This document shows positions 17,863-26,577 of a stretch of DNA of 64,000 nt, piece by piece. A model generated the notes under the pieces. That model was not told the origin of the DNA. It ran no database searches and saw only the letters and a list, made by a program, of their open reading frames with translations. The stretch spans positions 930,001 through 994,000 of the forward strand of contig NZ_CP058907.1 in NCBI RefSeq assembly GCF_013415845.1. Direction: 5' to 3'. The position numbers were made by a program, and so were the translations under genes. Position 1 is the stretch's first letter, and every line of letters begins with the position of its first letter. This stretch comes from Rhodopseudomonas palustris. Its GTDB lineage: Bacteria > Pseudomonadota > Alphaproteobacteria > Rhizobiales > Xanthobacteraceae.

Positions 17863-19005
17863 TCAGATGTGGTAGGTCGCCAGCGGCGGGAAGCCGTTGA
17901 ACGCCACGGACGAGTAGGTCGACGTATAGGCGCCGGTGCCTTCGATCAGCAGCTTGTCGCCAATCTCGAGCGTCACCGGCAGCGGATACGGCATCTTCTC
18001 GTACAGCACGTCGGCCGAATCGCAGGTCGGGCCGGCGAGCACGCAGGGCGTCATCTCGGCGCCGTCATGACGCGACTTGATCGCGTAGCGGATCGACTCG
18101 TCCATCGTCTCGGCGAGACCGCCGAACTTGCCGATGTCGAGATAGACCCAGCGCACGTCGTCCTCGTCGCTCTTCTTCGAGATCAGAACGACTTCGGTCT
18201 CGATCACGCCGGCGTTTCCGACCATGCCGCGGCCCGGCTCGATGATGGTCTCCGGGATCTGGTTGCCGAAGTGCTTGCGCAGCGCCCGGAAGATCGAGCG
18301 GCCGTACTGCACCACCGGCGGGACTTCCTTCAGATACTTGGTCGGGAAGCCGCCACCCATGTTGACCATCGACAGCGAGATGCCGCGCTCGGCGCAGTCG
18401 CGGAACACCTGCGCGGCCATCGCCAGCGCACGGTCCCACGCCTTCACCTTGCGCTGCTGCGAGCCGACATGGAACGAGATGCCATAGGCTTCCAGGCCGA
18501 GACGCTTGGCGTTGTCGAGCACGTCCACCGCCATCTCCGGATCGCAGCCGAACTTGCGCGACAGCGGCCACTCGGCGCCGGCGCAATCGTACAGGATGCG
18601 GCAGAACACCTTGGAGCCGGGAGCCGCACGCGCGACCTTCTCCACCTCGGGAGTGCAGTCGACCGAGAACAGGCGGATGCCGAGCTCGTAGGCGCGCGCG
18701 ATGTCGCGCTCCTTCTTGATGGTGTTACCAAACGAGATGCGGTCCGGGGTCGCTCCCGCGGCCAGCGCCATCTGGATTTCCTGCACCGAGGCGCAGTCGA
18801 AGCACGAGCCGAGCGAGGCCAGCAGCGACAGCACTTCCGGCGCCGGGTTGGCCTTGATCGCATAGAACACGCGGCTGTCCGGCAGCGCCTTGGCGAAATG
18901 CATGAAGTTGTCGCGGACCACTTCGAGGTCGACGACCAGGCACGGCTCGACGTCCAGACCCTTGGCGCGGCGGTCGCGCAGGAATTCACGGATACGTTCG
19001 GTCAT
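17863..19005 (-). CDS. Ornithine/lysine decarboxylase, alanine-racemase fold
   Basis: PLP-dependent decarboxylase of group IV (eukaryotic-type ODC fold), 380 residues, cytoplasmic homodimer. The Schiff-base lysine is K51 in YAIKANP. The glycine-rich phosphate loop is MVNMGGGFP, the motif EPGRG(M) follows, and the catalytic cysteine lies in GPTCDSADVLYE near 330, contributed across the dimer. It makes putrescine from ornithine (and possibly cadaverine from lysine; bacterial members are often bifunctional), feeding the homospermidine synthase encoded 2 kb downstream. A long structured leader (19019-19350) precedes it, suggesting control at the RNA level by polyamines. Confidence 0.95.
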   Translation of the reverse strand: MTERIREFLRDRRAKGLDVEPCLVVDLEVVRDNFMHFAKALPDSRVFYAIKANPAPEVLSLLASLGSCFDCASVQEIQMALAAGATPDRISFGNTIKKERDIARAYELGIRLFSVDCTPEVEKVARAAPGSKVFCRILYDCAGAEWPLSRKFGCDPEMAVDVLDNAKRLGLEAYGISFHVGSQQRKVKAWDRALAMAAQVFRDCAERGISLSMVNMGGGFPTKYLKEVPPVVQYGRSIFRALRKHFGNQIPETIIEPGRGMVGNAGVIETEVVLISKKSDEDDVRWVYLDIGKFGGLAETMDESIRYAIKSRHDGAEMTPCVLAGPTCDSADVLYEKMPYPLPVTLEIGDKLLIEGTGAYTSTYSSVAFNGFPPLATYHI

Positions 19006-19018
19006 GGCACTCTCCCAC

Positions 19019-19350
19019 GCGCCCAGCGACGGGCGCTTACCAACGATGGCGCTGATCCGACGGCTTCAGCGCCGTCGCGCGATGGAGGCGCGACGAGCGA
19101 TCAGCTCGGACGAGCAGTGCTGCCTTGGATTGGTTGGGAAGGATCCCGCCCGCTCACTGGCAATGAAGGACAAGCCTCTTCGGTATTCGCGCCGGCTGAT
19201 GGAAAGCCGGCAGAGACCAAAAAAGCCCGCTCCGTCGTTGCTTTAAGTCGCGTCCCTCGTTGAGAACGAGGTGCGCCGGTTCGCCTCCGGCTGTCAGTCA
19301 CGGTTGCAAGAGAGGAAGCCACCTTCAACGGCATCTCTTGAGAGAGATGC
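19019..19350 (-). ncRNA. Candidate speF-type leader RNA of the decarboxylase gene
   Basis: Reading toward the decarboxylase, the 5' region forms a series of perfect hairpins. They are GCATCTCT/TGAG/AGAGATGC (19331-19350), GCCGG/CCGGC (19275-19291), CCTCGTT/GAG/AACGAGG (19255-19271), GCCGGCT/AGCCGGC (19191-19211), CGACGGC/GCCGTCG (19058-19077) and GCGCCC/GGGCGC (19019-19036). The last ends just before the ribosome-binding site GGGAGAG. A T6 run (19224-19219) after the third hairpin could act in attenuation. A conserved RNA upstream of alphaproteobacterial ornithine decarboxylase genes is known (the speF motif); position and hairpin density fit it, but I could not match the covariance model. 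Confidence 0.6.
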
Positions 19351-19668
19351 TGGCCTCGCTGCGCGAACGCTTGGAGACCCTCGGCTCTTCATCCCTTGGC
19401 GGCTGTCCGGCCTCTTGTCCGGATACCTACCGACTGACACACGACCACGGGCACGTGCGAAATTGGGCAAGGCTGGAAATAGGTGTTTCGATGCCGGGCC
19501 GCAAGATTTTTTTTGTCTTAACCGGAGAATTATCCCGGCTCGTCGGAGAGCGTTGCCGATCAATCACACCGGCAGCGGCGAAGCTGAACGTCTGTTCAAG
19601 TTCTTCAATAACGACGGGGACAATTATGACGGCGGTACGTCGGCGCGGCGGCCCCGCGCGGAGCCAAA
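19351..19668. other. Intergenic region upstream of the decarboxylase leader
   Basis: No convincing gene. It probably holds the promoter of the decarboxylase transcript. A T8 run on the plus strand at 19506-19513 lies between the short arms AAGA and TCTT, and the part next to 19669 is very GC-rich. Confidence 0.4.
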
Positions 19669-19929
19669 TCAGGCGCGCTTGAAGAACGGTTCGATGCGCT
19701 GGGCGTTGCGGACGAAGCCGATCATGATCACCACGCCGATCACGAACAGCACCACCTGCAGGATGTGGGCGGCGCTTTCGCCGAGACCGAACAGGATCGC
19801 CAGTGCCCACCCGCCCGCGAATGCGGCTCCGAACACCTCGGCGCCAATCAGGATGGCGGCGCTGATGACGGTGATGACGCTCGGCCAGGCGATCTGGCGC
19901 GATCCGGCGGCGGTGGCAGGCTTGCTCAT
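19669..19929 (-). CDS. Small two-TM membrane protein, unknown
   Basis: An 86-residue ORF from ATG at 19929, with AAGGA about ten bases upstream. After a polar N-terminus (MSKPATAAGSRQ) come two or three hydrophobic stretches (WPSVITVISAAILIGAEVFGAAFAGGWALAILFG split by glycines, then AAHILQVVLFVIGVVIMIGFV) and a short basic tail (RNAQRIEPFFKRA). It is an inner-membrane protein of unknown function; no family is recognised. It is transcribed away from the peptidase gene and toward the decarboxylase leader. Confidence 0.7.
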   Translation of the reverse strand: MSKPATAAGSRQIAWPSVITVISAAILIGAEVFGAAFAGGWALAILFGLGESAAHILQVVLFVIGVVIMIGFVRNAQRIEPFFKRA

Positions 19930-20137
19930 GGTTCGAAGGTCCTTCTGGCGGGCGCAATCTAACGAAATCGCCCGCGTCGGCAAGCGCAAGCCGATGATCC
20001 CGTAAAGTGTCAGCAGTGGGGCGCCTTGTCCTCCTTGCGTAATTTACCAGCAGCGCCAAGGCAATCCGGGCGCAAAAAAGCCGTACGCGATGGTATATGT
20101 CGTGCGATTACGAGGCCCCCGCATTCAGGATGGATTG

Positions 20138-22228
20138 ATGTCAGAAAGCTCCGGACCGATTGCCGCACCCGCTGATGCCGGCAATCCGCTGCTGGCCGCC
20201 TGGACCACCCCGTTCGAGACACCGCCGTTCGCCGAGATCAGGCCCGAGCACTTCATGCCGGCCTTCGAGCAGGCGTTCGCCGACCACGCGGGCGAGATCG
20301 CCGCGATCGTCAACGATCCGACCGAGCCGGACTTCGACAACACCGTCACGGCGCTCGAGCGCTCAGGCAAGCTGCTGAACCGGGTCGCCGCGGTGTTCTA
20401 CGATCTGGTGTCGGCGCATTCGAGCCCGGAGCTGCTGAAGATCGACGAAGAGGTGTCGCTGCGGATGGCGCGGCACTGGAATCCGATCATGATGAACGCG
20501 GTGCTGTTCGGCCGGATCGCGGCGCTGCGCGACAAGGCGGCGCGGCTGAACCTGACGCCGGAGCAGAGTCGGCTGCTGGAACGCAGCTACACCCGCTTCC
20601 ACCGTGCCGGCGCCGGCCTCGACGAGGCGTCCAAGGCACGCATGGCGGCGATCAACGAACGCCTGGCGCAGCTCGGCACCAGCTTCAGCCATCATCTGCT
20701 CGGCGACGAGCAGGAATGGATGATGGAGCTCGGCGAGGGCGATACCGAGGGGCTGCCCGACAGCTTCGTGGCGGCGGCGCGCGCTGCGGCGGAAGAGCGC
20801 GGGCTGCCCGGCAAGGCCGTGGTGACGCTGTCGCGGTCGTCGGTCGAGCCGTTCCTGAAGATGTCGAGCCGGCGCGATCTGCGCGAGAAGGTGTACCGCG
20901 CCTTCATCGCCCGCGGCGACAACGGTAACGATAACGACAACAACGCGATCATCGGCGAGATCCTGAGCCTGCGCGAAGAAAGCGCCAAGCTGCTCGGCTA
21001 TCCGACCTTTGCGGCCTACCGTCTGGAAGACTCGATGGCCAAGACGCCGGAGGCGGTGCGCGGCCTTTTGGAGCGGGTGTGGAAGCCGGCGCGCGCTCGC
21101 GCGCTCGCCGACCGCGACGCGCTGCAGGAGCTGGTCACGGAAGAGGGCAGCAACTTCAAGCTGGCGCCGTGGGACTGGCGCTACTACGCCGAGAAGCTGC
21201 GCCAGCGCCGCGCCAATTTCGACGATGCCGCGATCAAGCCGTATCTGACGCTCGACGGCATGATCGCCGCGGCGTTCGACACCGCCACGCGGCTGTTCGG
21301 CATCACCTTCGAGGAACGCAAGGACGTGCCGGTGTGGCACCCGGACGTCCGGGTGTGGGAAGTGAAGGACGCCGACGGCGCGCATCGCGGGCTGTTCTAC
21401 GGCGACTACTATGCCCGGCCGTCGAAGCGTTCCGGCGCCTGGATGACCTCGCTGCGCGATCAGCAGAAGCTCGACAGCGCGGTGGCGCCGCTGATCATCA
21501 ACGTCTGCAACTTCGCCAAGGGCGCCGGCGGCGAACCGTCGCTGCTGTCGCCCGACGACGCCCGCACGCTGTTCCACGAATTCGGCCACGGCCTGCACGG
21601 CATGCTGTCGGACGTGACCTACCCGTCGCTGTCCGGCACCAGCGTGTTCACCGACTTTGTCGAGCTGCCCTCGCAGCTTTACGAGCACTGGCAGGAGCAG
21701 CCGCAGGTGCTGCGGCAGTTCGCCCGTCACTATCAGACCGGCGAGCCGCTGCCCGACGACCTGTTGCAGCGGTTCATCGCCGCCCGCAAGTTCGGCCAGG
21801 GCTTCGCCACCGTCGAGTTCGTCTCCTCGGCGCTGCTCGATCTCGAATTCCACACCCAGCCCGCCGCCAGCATCGGCGAGGTCCGCGCCTTCGAGCGCAA
21901 GGAGCTCGAAAAGATCGGCATGCCCGAAGAGATCGCGCTGCGGCACCGGCCGACCCAGTTCGGCCACATCTTCTCGGGCGATCACTACGCCTCGGGCTAC
22001 TACAGCTACATGTGGAGCGAGGTAATGGACGCCGACGCGTTCGGCGCGTTCGAAGAGGCCGGCGACATCTTCGCGCCGGACGTGGCCAAGCGGCTGCGCG
22101 ATGACATCTATTCGTCCGGCGGCTCGCGCGATCCGGAGGAAGCCTATGTGGCGTTCCGCGGCCGCAAGCCGGAGCCCGACGCGCTGCTGCGCCGCCGCGG
22201 CCTGCTCGACACGCCGGAGGCCGCGTAG
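20138..22228 (+). CDS. M3-family oligopeptidase (Dcp/PrlC-like)
   Basis: Zinc metallopeptidase of family M3, 696 residues, close to the usual length for peptidyl-dipeptidase Dcp and oligopeptidase A. The zinc motif HEFGH is at 480-484, within FHEFGHGLHG, and the third ligand region follows as FTDFVELPSQLYEHW. No signal peptide is visible, so it is cytoplasmic and degrades short peptides. The N-terminal NPLLAAWTTPFETPPFAEIRPEHF is typical of the Dcp branch. The ATG at 20138 has AGGA seven bases upstream; the longer frame from 20090 is not needed. It is followed after four bases by the DUF1007 gene, probably in one transcript. Confidence 0.94.
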   Translation: MSESSGPIAAPADAGNPLLAAWTTPFETPPFAEIRPEHFMPAFEQAFADHAGEIAAIVNDPTEPDFDNTVTALERSGKLLNRVAAVFYDLVSAHSSPELLKIDEEVSLRMARHWNPIMMNAVLFGRIAALRDKAARLNLTPEQSRLLERSYTRFHRAGAGLDEASKARMAAINERLAQLGTSFSHHLLGDEQEWMMELGEGDTEGLPDSFVAAARAAAEERGLPGKAVVTLSRSSVEPFLKMSSRRDLREKVYRAFIARGDNGNDNDNNAIIGEILSLREESAKLLGYPTFAAYRLEDSMAKTPEAVRGLLERVWKPARARALADRDALQELVTEEGSNFKLAPWDWRYYAEKLRQRRANFDDAAIKPYLTLDGMIAAAFDTATRLFGITFEERKDVPVWHPDVRVWEVKDADGAHRGLFYGDYYARPSKRSGAWMTSLRDQQKLDSAVAPLIINVCNFAKGAGGEPSLLSPDDARTLFHEFGHGLHGMLSDVTYPSLSGTSVFTDFVELPSQLYEHWQEQPQVLRQFARHYQTGEPLPDDLLQRFIAARKFGQGFATVEFVSSALLDLEFHTQPAASIGEVRAFERKELEKIGMPEEIALRHRPTQFGHIFSGDHYASGYYSYMWSEVMDADAFGAFEEAGDIFAPDVAKRLRDDIYSSGGSRDPEEAYVAFRGRKPEPDALLRRRGLLDTPEAA

Positions 22229-22232
22229 CCGC

Positions 22233-22886
22233 ATGATCGGCCTGTTGCGCCGCGCCGCCGTCCGCTCCGCGCTGATCGCGGCCGTGCTGGCCCTGGTGGG
22301 CTTCGGAACCGCCGAGGCCCATCCGCATGTGTGGGTGACCTCGACCAGCGAGCTGGTCTATGCGCCGGACGGCTCGTTCACCGGCGTTCGCCATGCCTGG
22401 GCGTTCGACGACATGTTCTCGACCTATGCGCTGCAGGGCATCGAGACCAAGGAGAAGGGCGTCTATAGCCGTGAGGAGCTGGCTCCGCTGGCGCAGACCA
22501 ATGTCGAGTCGCTGAAGGAATTCGCCTACTTCACCTTCGCCAAGGTCGGCGGCAAGAAGCAGAAATTCGCTGAGCCGGTCGATTATTATCTGTCCTACAA
22601 GGACAACGTGCTGACGCTGCACTTCTTCCTGCCGCTGAAGACGCCGGTGAAGAGCAACGAGCTGTCTGTCGAGGTGTTCGATCCGAGCTACTTCATCGAT
22701 TTCTCGTTCGCCGAGAAGAACCCCGTCAGCCTGGTCGGCGCCCCATCCGGCTGCACGATGAACTTCCAGCGCCCGACCGACGGCAGCGCCACCGCGCAGC
22801 GGATGAGCGAAGACAACTTCCTGAACGGCGACAATTCCAACTATGGCGCAATGTTCGCCAACAAGATCGCGGTGACCTGCCCATGA
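22233..22886 (+). CDS. DUF1007 periplasmic protein, partner of the NicO exporter
   Basis: A 217-residue protein with a signal peptide (MIGLLRRAAV... ending GTAEA) and a mature part starting HPHVWV, the diagnostic start of DUF1007 proteins; the N-terminal His pair may bind metal. Further family features are AWAFDDMFSTYALQG and DPSYFIDFSF. DUF1007 genes usually sit next to NicO/RcnA-type nickel/cobalt or zinc exporters, as here. The stop codon overlaps the ATG of the NicO gene (ATGA, 22883-22886), so the two are translationally coupled. The periplasmic location and pairing suggest a role in metal handling with the exporter. Confidence 0.9.
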   Translation: MIGLLRRAAVRSALIAAVLALVGFGTAEAHPHVWVTSTSELVYAPDGSFTGVRHAWAFDDMFSTYALQGIETKEKGVYSREELAPLAQTNVESLKEFAYFTFAKVGGKKQKFAEPVDYYLSYKDNVLTLHFFLPLKTPVKSNELSVEVFDPSYFIDFSFAEKNPVSLVGAPSGCTMNFQRPTDGSATAQRMSEDNFLNGDNSNYGAMFANKIAVTCP

Positions 22887-24196
22887 CGCAGTTGGAACGA
22901 CTGGGTGGGGCCGGCTCGGACGCAACAGGTTCCGTCATTGCGAGGAGCGTGGCGACGAAGCAATCCACTGCCCCGCGTGGGGCCTCTGGGTTGCTTCGCT
23001 TCGCTCGCAATGACGGGGATGGCTGGTCGTCGCGAACCTTAGTGATCCTGTGTGTGAGTCTGATGGCCGCCGGTCTGTTCGCCGACGCCACTCTGCATGC
23101 GGCGCTCGCGCACAATCCGTTCGGGGCGCCGAAAGGGGCTACGGAGCCGCAGGTCGGTGGCATTGTCGGCTGGCTGCTGGCGCAGCAATCGGCGTTCTAC
23201 AAGCAGATGTCGGCGACGATCCGCGCCGCCAAGGCCGACGGCAGCGCGGTCTGGACCCTGCTGGCGATCTCGTTCGCCTACGGGGTGTTCCACGCCGCCG
23301 GGCCGGGCCACGGCAAGGCGGTGATCTCGTCCTATCTGGTCGCCAATGAAGAGACCGCGCGGCGCGGCATCGCGCTGTCGTTCGTGTCGGCGATGCTGCA
23401 GGCGGTGGTCGCGGTGCTGATCGTCGGCATTTGCGCCTGGCTGCTGAATGCGACGGCGAGCACGATGTGCAGCGCCGAGCGCGCGATCGAGATCGGCAGC
23501 TACGCGCTGATCGCGCTGTTCGGCGCGCGGCTGGTCTGGGTCAAAGGCGGCGGCTTCCTGCGCGCCCTGCAGGCCTCGATGCGCAAGCCGCAACTGGCTA
23601 TGGCCGGCGTGCCGGCGGCGCTGGCGGATCACGACCATCACCACCACGATCACGATCATGGCCACGGCGGGCACAGCCATGCCCACGCCAGCACTGCGCT
23701 CGGCGATCATCAGCACCACCATCATGACCATGGGCACGACCACGGTCACGCGCATAGCCACGCCCATCACGATCACCACCATCATCACGGCCCCGGCGAA
23801 GCTTGCGACCATTGCGGTCATTCGCACGGACCGGAACCGAGCGAGCTGGCCGGCCCGGGCGGCTGGCGGCGCGGCCTCGGTGCGGTGCTGACGGTCGGCA
23901 TCCGCCCGTGCTCCGGTGCCATCCTGCTGATGGTGTTTGCGCTCGCCCAGGGCTTGTTCTGGGCCGGGATCGTCGCCACTTTCGTCATGGCGCTGGGAAC
24001 CGCGATCACGGTCGCGACCATCGCGGTGGCGGCGGTGTCGGCAAAGGGGCTGGCCCGCAAGCTGGCCGCGCAGCGCGACGGCGGCGGCGTGCTGGTGATG
24101 CGGGGCCTCGAGTTCGCCGCAGCCGGTCTGGTGCTGCTGCTGGGCTGTGGGCTTCTCCTAGGATTTGTCGCAGCCGAACGTGTGACGTGTCTTTAA
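22883..24196 (+). CDS. NicO/RcnA-family metal transporter with long His-rich loop
   Basis: Inner-membrane exporter (nickel, cobalt or a related metal), 437 residues from the coupled ATG. The family motif HAAGPGHGKA covers residues 137-146, and the second half contains GLGAVLTVGIRPCSGAILLM. Between them is an extreme His/Asp/Gly loop (about 250-317), including CDHCGHSHG, likely a cytoplasmic metal sensor or buffer. Residues about 17-44 are encoded by a dispersed palindromic repeat (22933-23015), so the N-terminus before the first helix (about 52-70) is probably not ancestral. A GTG at 23042 is an alternative start, but lacks a ribosome-binding site. Confidence 0.9.
   Translation: MTQLERLGGAGSDATGSVIARSVATKQSTAPRGASGLLRFARNDGDGWSSRTLVILCVSLMAAGLFADATLHAALAHNPFGAPKGATEPQVGGIVGWLLAQQSAFYKQMSATIRAAKADGSAVWTLLAISFAYGVFHAAGPGHGKAVISSYLVANEETARRGIALSFVSAMLQAVVAVLIVGICAWLLNATASTMCSAERAIEIGSYALIALFGARLVWVKGGGFLRALQASMRKPQLAMAGVPAALADHDHHHHDHDHGHGGHSHAHASTALGDHQHHHHDHGHDHGHAHSHAHHDHHHHHGPGEACDHCGHSHGPEPSELAGPGGWRRGLGAVLTVGIRPCSGAILLMVFALAQGLFWAGIVATFVMALGTAITVATIAVAAVSAKGLARKLAAQRDGGGVLVMRGLEFAAAGLVLLLGCGLLLGFVAAERVTCL
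22933..23015. repeat. Palindromic repeat inside the NicO reading frame
   Basis: CGTCATTGCGAG at 22933-22944 is mirrored by CTCGCAATGACG at 23004-23015, with internal AAGCAATCCA and TTGCTTCGCT segments giving an 83-base hairpin-forming element. A related copy in opposite orientation lies in an intergenic region at 33258-33340. Here it is read through in frame, encoding SVIARSVATKQS and LLRFARNDG. Confidence 0.85.
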
Positions 24197-24222
24197 CCAG
24201 CAGCCTGCAAATCTGCGCTTTG

Positions 24223-24246
24223 CGCGGGTTTTGGCAAAACCCCGCG
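24223..24246. terminator. Inverted repeat after the NicO gene, possible terminator
   Basis: CGCGGGTTTTG (24223-24233) and CAAAACCCCGCG (24235-24246) are complementary except for one bulged base. It lies 27 bases after the NicO stop. The T4 and A4 lie inside the stem, so it is not a standard terminator; the call is tentative. Confidence 0.4.
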
Positions 24247-24371
24247 GCGGTTCGTGCGTAGATGATCAGGACACCACGGAACCGCCAAAGCGATGCCGCG
24301 GTGCACGACGTCCTGACTGTCACCGCGTCGTCTTGACAACGATAGGCCAAAGCGCGAAGCCAAGCAGCAAC

Positions 24372-25409
24372 ATGAGCGTCATTGTTCCGATCCATGGACC
24401 TGCGATCGCCCCGGCGCCCGCGCCGGAGCGAGTCGGTGTGCTGTTGGTGAACCTCGGCACCCCCGACAGCTGCGACACCAAGGGCGTGCGCATCTATCTG
24501 CGCGAGTTCCTGTCGGATCCGCGGGTGATCGAGAACCAGGGACTGTTCTGGAAGCTGGCGCTGAACGGCATCATTCTGAACACCCGTCCGGCCCGCAAGG
24601 CCAAGGACTACCAGAAGATCTGGAACCACGAGAAGAACGAGTCGCCGCTCAAGACCATCACCCGCGCGCAGGCCGAGAAGCTGTCGGCGTCGCTCGGCGA
24701 TCGCGGCCATCTGATCGTCGATTGGGCGATGCGTTACGGCAACCCGTCGCTGCGCGACCGGATCGAAGCGCTTGTTGCCAAGGGCTGCAGCCGGCTGCTG
24801 GTTGTGCCGCTGTATCCGCAATATTCCGCCGCGACCTCGGCGACGGTATGCGATCAGGCGTTCCGGGTGCTGCGCGAACTGCGCGCCCAGCCGACGCTGC
24901 GGGTCACGCCGCCGTATTATCGCGACTCGGCCTATATCGACGCGCTGGCGACCTCGATCAAATCGCACCTCGCCTCGCTGACGTTCGAGCCGGAACTGAT
25001 CGTGGCCTCGTTCCACGGCATGCCGCAGGCCTATATCGACAAGGGCGATCCGTATCAGGCGCAGTGCGTGGCGACCGTCGAGGCGTTGCGCGAGCGGATG
25101 GGCGTTGCCGACGACAAGCTGTTGCTGACCTTCCAGTCGCGGTTCGGCTTCGATCAGTGGCTGCAGCCTTACACTGACAAAACCATCGAGGCGCTGGCCC
25201 GCAAGGGCGTGCGCAAGCTTGCGGTGGTGATGCCGGGTTTCTCGGCCGACTGCCTGGAGACGCTGGAAGAGATCGCGCAGGAAAACGCCGAGATCTTCAT
25301 GGAACACGGCGGTGAGGAATTCACCGCGATCCCCTGCCTCAACGATTCCGACGCCGGCGTTCAGGTGATCCGCCAGCTCGTGTTGCGCGAGCTGCAAGGC
25401 TGGCTGTAG
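24372..25409 (+). CDS. hemH: Ferrochelatase
   Basis: Last enzyme of heme synthesis; inserts ferrous iron into protoporphyrin IX. The 345-residue product has the N-terminal VGVLLVNLGTPD, the catalytic histidine H215 in SFHGMP, and the acidic proton/metal path in PGFSADCLETLEE (288-300). No transmembrane helix is visible, so membrane association is peripheral. The ATG at 24372 is chosen because the region upstream has no family similarity; a longer frame from 24231 is unlikely. The 175-base upstream region is separate from the NicO operon. No FNR box like that of hemA is seen in front of it. Confidence 0.96.
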   Translation: MSVIVPIHGPAIAPAPAPERVGVLLVNLGTPDSCDTKGVRIYLREFLSDPRVIENQGLFWKLALNGIILNTRPARKAKDYQKIWNHEKNESPLKTITRAQAEKLSASLGDRGHLIVDWAMRYGNPSLRDRIEALVAKGCSRLLVVPLYPQYSAATSATVCDQAFRVLRELRAQPTLRVTPPYYRDSAYIDALATSIKSHLASLTFEPELIVASFHGMPQAYIDKGDPYQAQCVATVEALRERMGVADDKLLLTFQSRFGFDQWLQPYTDKTIEALARKGVRKLAVVMPGFSADCLETLEEIAQENAEIFMEHGGEEFTAIPCLNDSDAGVQVIRQLVLRELQGWL

Positions 25410-25565
25410 TTCAAAGGCTGGCTGTAATCAGCTACAGCCTTCCGCGACCAAATCCCTCATCTTCGAACCTGCATTGCGGCGACCGCGACTCACCAGGGTT
25501 GCGCTGGGTCGGCGCAAACATCACCATGACCGCGCGGAAGTCGATGTCCGGCGAGGAGAGTTTGC

Positions 25566-26561
25566 ATGTTTTATGATCTCAGCGGGTTCGATGTGGTGTC
25601 CATCGTTCTCGTCCTGCTGGTGATCCTGACGCTGTTCGCCGGCGTCAAGACGGTGCCGCAGGGGTACAACTGGACCATCGAGCGGTTCGGCAAGTTCACC
25701 CGGACGCTGTCGCCGGGCCTCAACCTGATCATTCCGTATTTCGATCGCGTCGGTCGCAAGATGAACGTGATGGAGCAGGTGATCGAGATCCCGCAGCAGG
25801 AAGTCATCACCAAGGACAACGCCACCGTCACAGTCGACGGCGTCGCGTTCTACCAAGTGTTCGACGCCGCCAAGGCGAGCTACGAGGTCGATAATCTGCA
25901 GCAGGCGATCATCGTGCTGACCATGACCAACATCCGTTCGGTGATGGGGTCGATGGATCTCGACCAGGTGCTGTCGCATCGCGACGAGATCAACGAGCGG
26001 CTGCTGCGCGTCGTCGACGCTGCGGTGTCGCCGTGGGGCATCAAGGTCAACCGCATCGAGATCAAGGACATTGTGCCGCCGAACGATCTGGTGGAGGCGA
26101 TGGGCCGGCAGATGAAGGCCGAGCGCGTCAAGCGCGCCGACATCCTGCAGGCCGAAGGCCAGCGTCAGTCGGAGATCCTGCGCGCCGAGGGCGCCAAGCA
26201 GGCTCAGATCCTGCAGGCGGAGGGCCGTCGCGAAGCCGCGTTCCGCGACGCCGAGGCGCGCGAGCGCTCCGCCGAAGCCGAGGCACGCGCGACCCAGATG
26301 GTGTCGGAAGCGATCGGCAAGGGCGATGTCGCGGCGCTCAACTACTTCATCGCCGACAAATACATCAAGGCGTTCGGCCAACTCGCCGAATCGCCGAACC
26401 AGAAGGTGATCATGCTGCCGGTCGAAGCGATGAGTATGCTCGGTTCGCTCGCCGGCATCGGCGAGATCGCCAAGGCGACCTTCGGCGAAGGCGCCGCCTC
26501 CGCGCAGGCCGCCCGCCGCGGCTCGGTGCCGCCGACGACGCCGGTGCCGCCGGCGCGGTGA
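25566..26561 (+). CDS. SPFH/Band-7 membrane protein (QmcA/stomatin-like)
   Basis: A 331-residue protein with one N-terminal transmembrane helix (about 9-26) followed by an SPFH domain starting VPQGYNWTIERFGKFTRTLSPGLNLIIP, then a long Glu/Ala/Arg-rich coiled coil (about 180-245), and a Pro-rich tail. This is the paraslipin/QmcA architecture: large oligomeric rings at the inner membrane that modulate proteases and membrane organisation. A gene for an NfeD-like partner starts 16 bases downstream, the usual pairing in bacteria, so both form an operon. The start at 25566 has GGAGAG upstream. Confidence 0.94.
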   Translation: MFYDLSGFDVVSIVLVLLVILTLFAGVKTVPQGYNWTIERFGKFTRTLSPGLNLIIPYFDRVGRKMNVMEQVIEIPQQEVITKDNATVTVDGVAFYQVFDAAKASYEVDNLQQAIIVLTMTNIRSVMGSMDLDQVLSHRDEINERLLRVVDAAVSPWGIKVNRIEIKDIVPPNDLVEAMGRQMKAERVKRADILQAEGQRQSEILRAEGAKQAQILQAEGRREAAFRDAEARERSAEAEARATQMVSEAIGKGDVAALNYFIADKYIKAFGQLAESPNQKVIMLPVEAMSMLGSLAGIGEIAKATFGEGAASAQAARRGSVPPTTPVPPAR

Positions 26562-26577
26562 GACGGAGGACGCTGCC

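Noticed and set aside
20363..22234. A 623-codon minus-strand frame antisense to the M3 peptidase
   Set aside because: Shadow of the peptidase gene, with no domain pattern.
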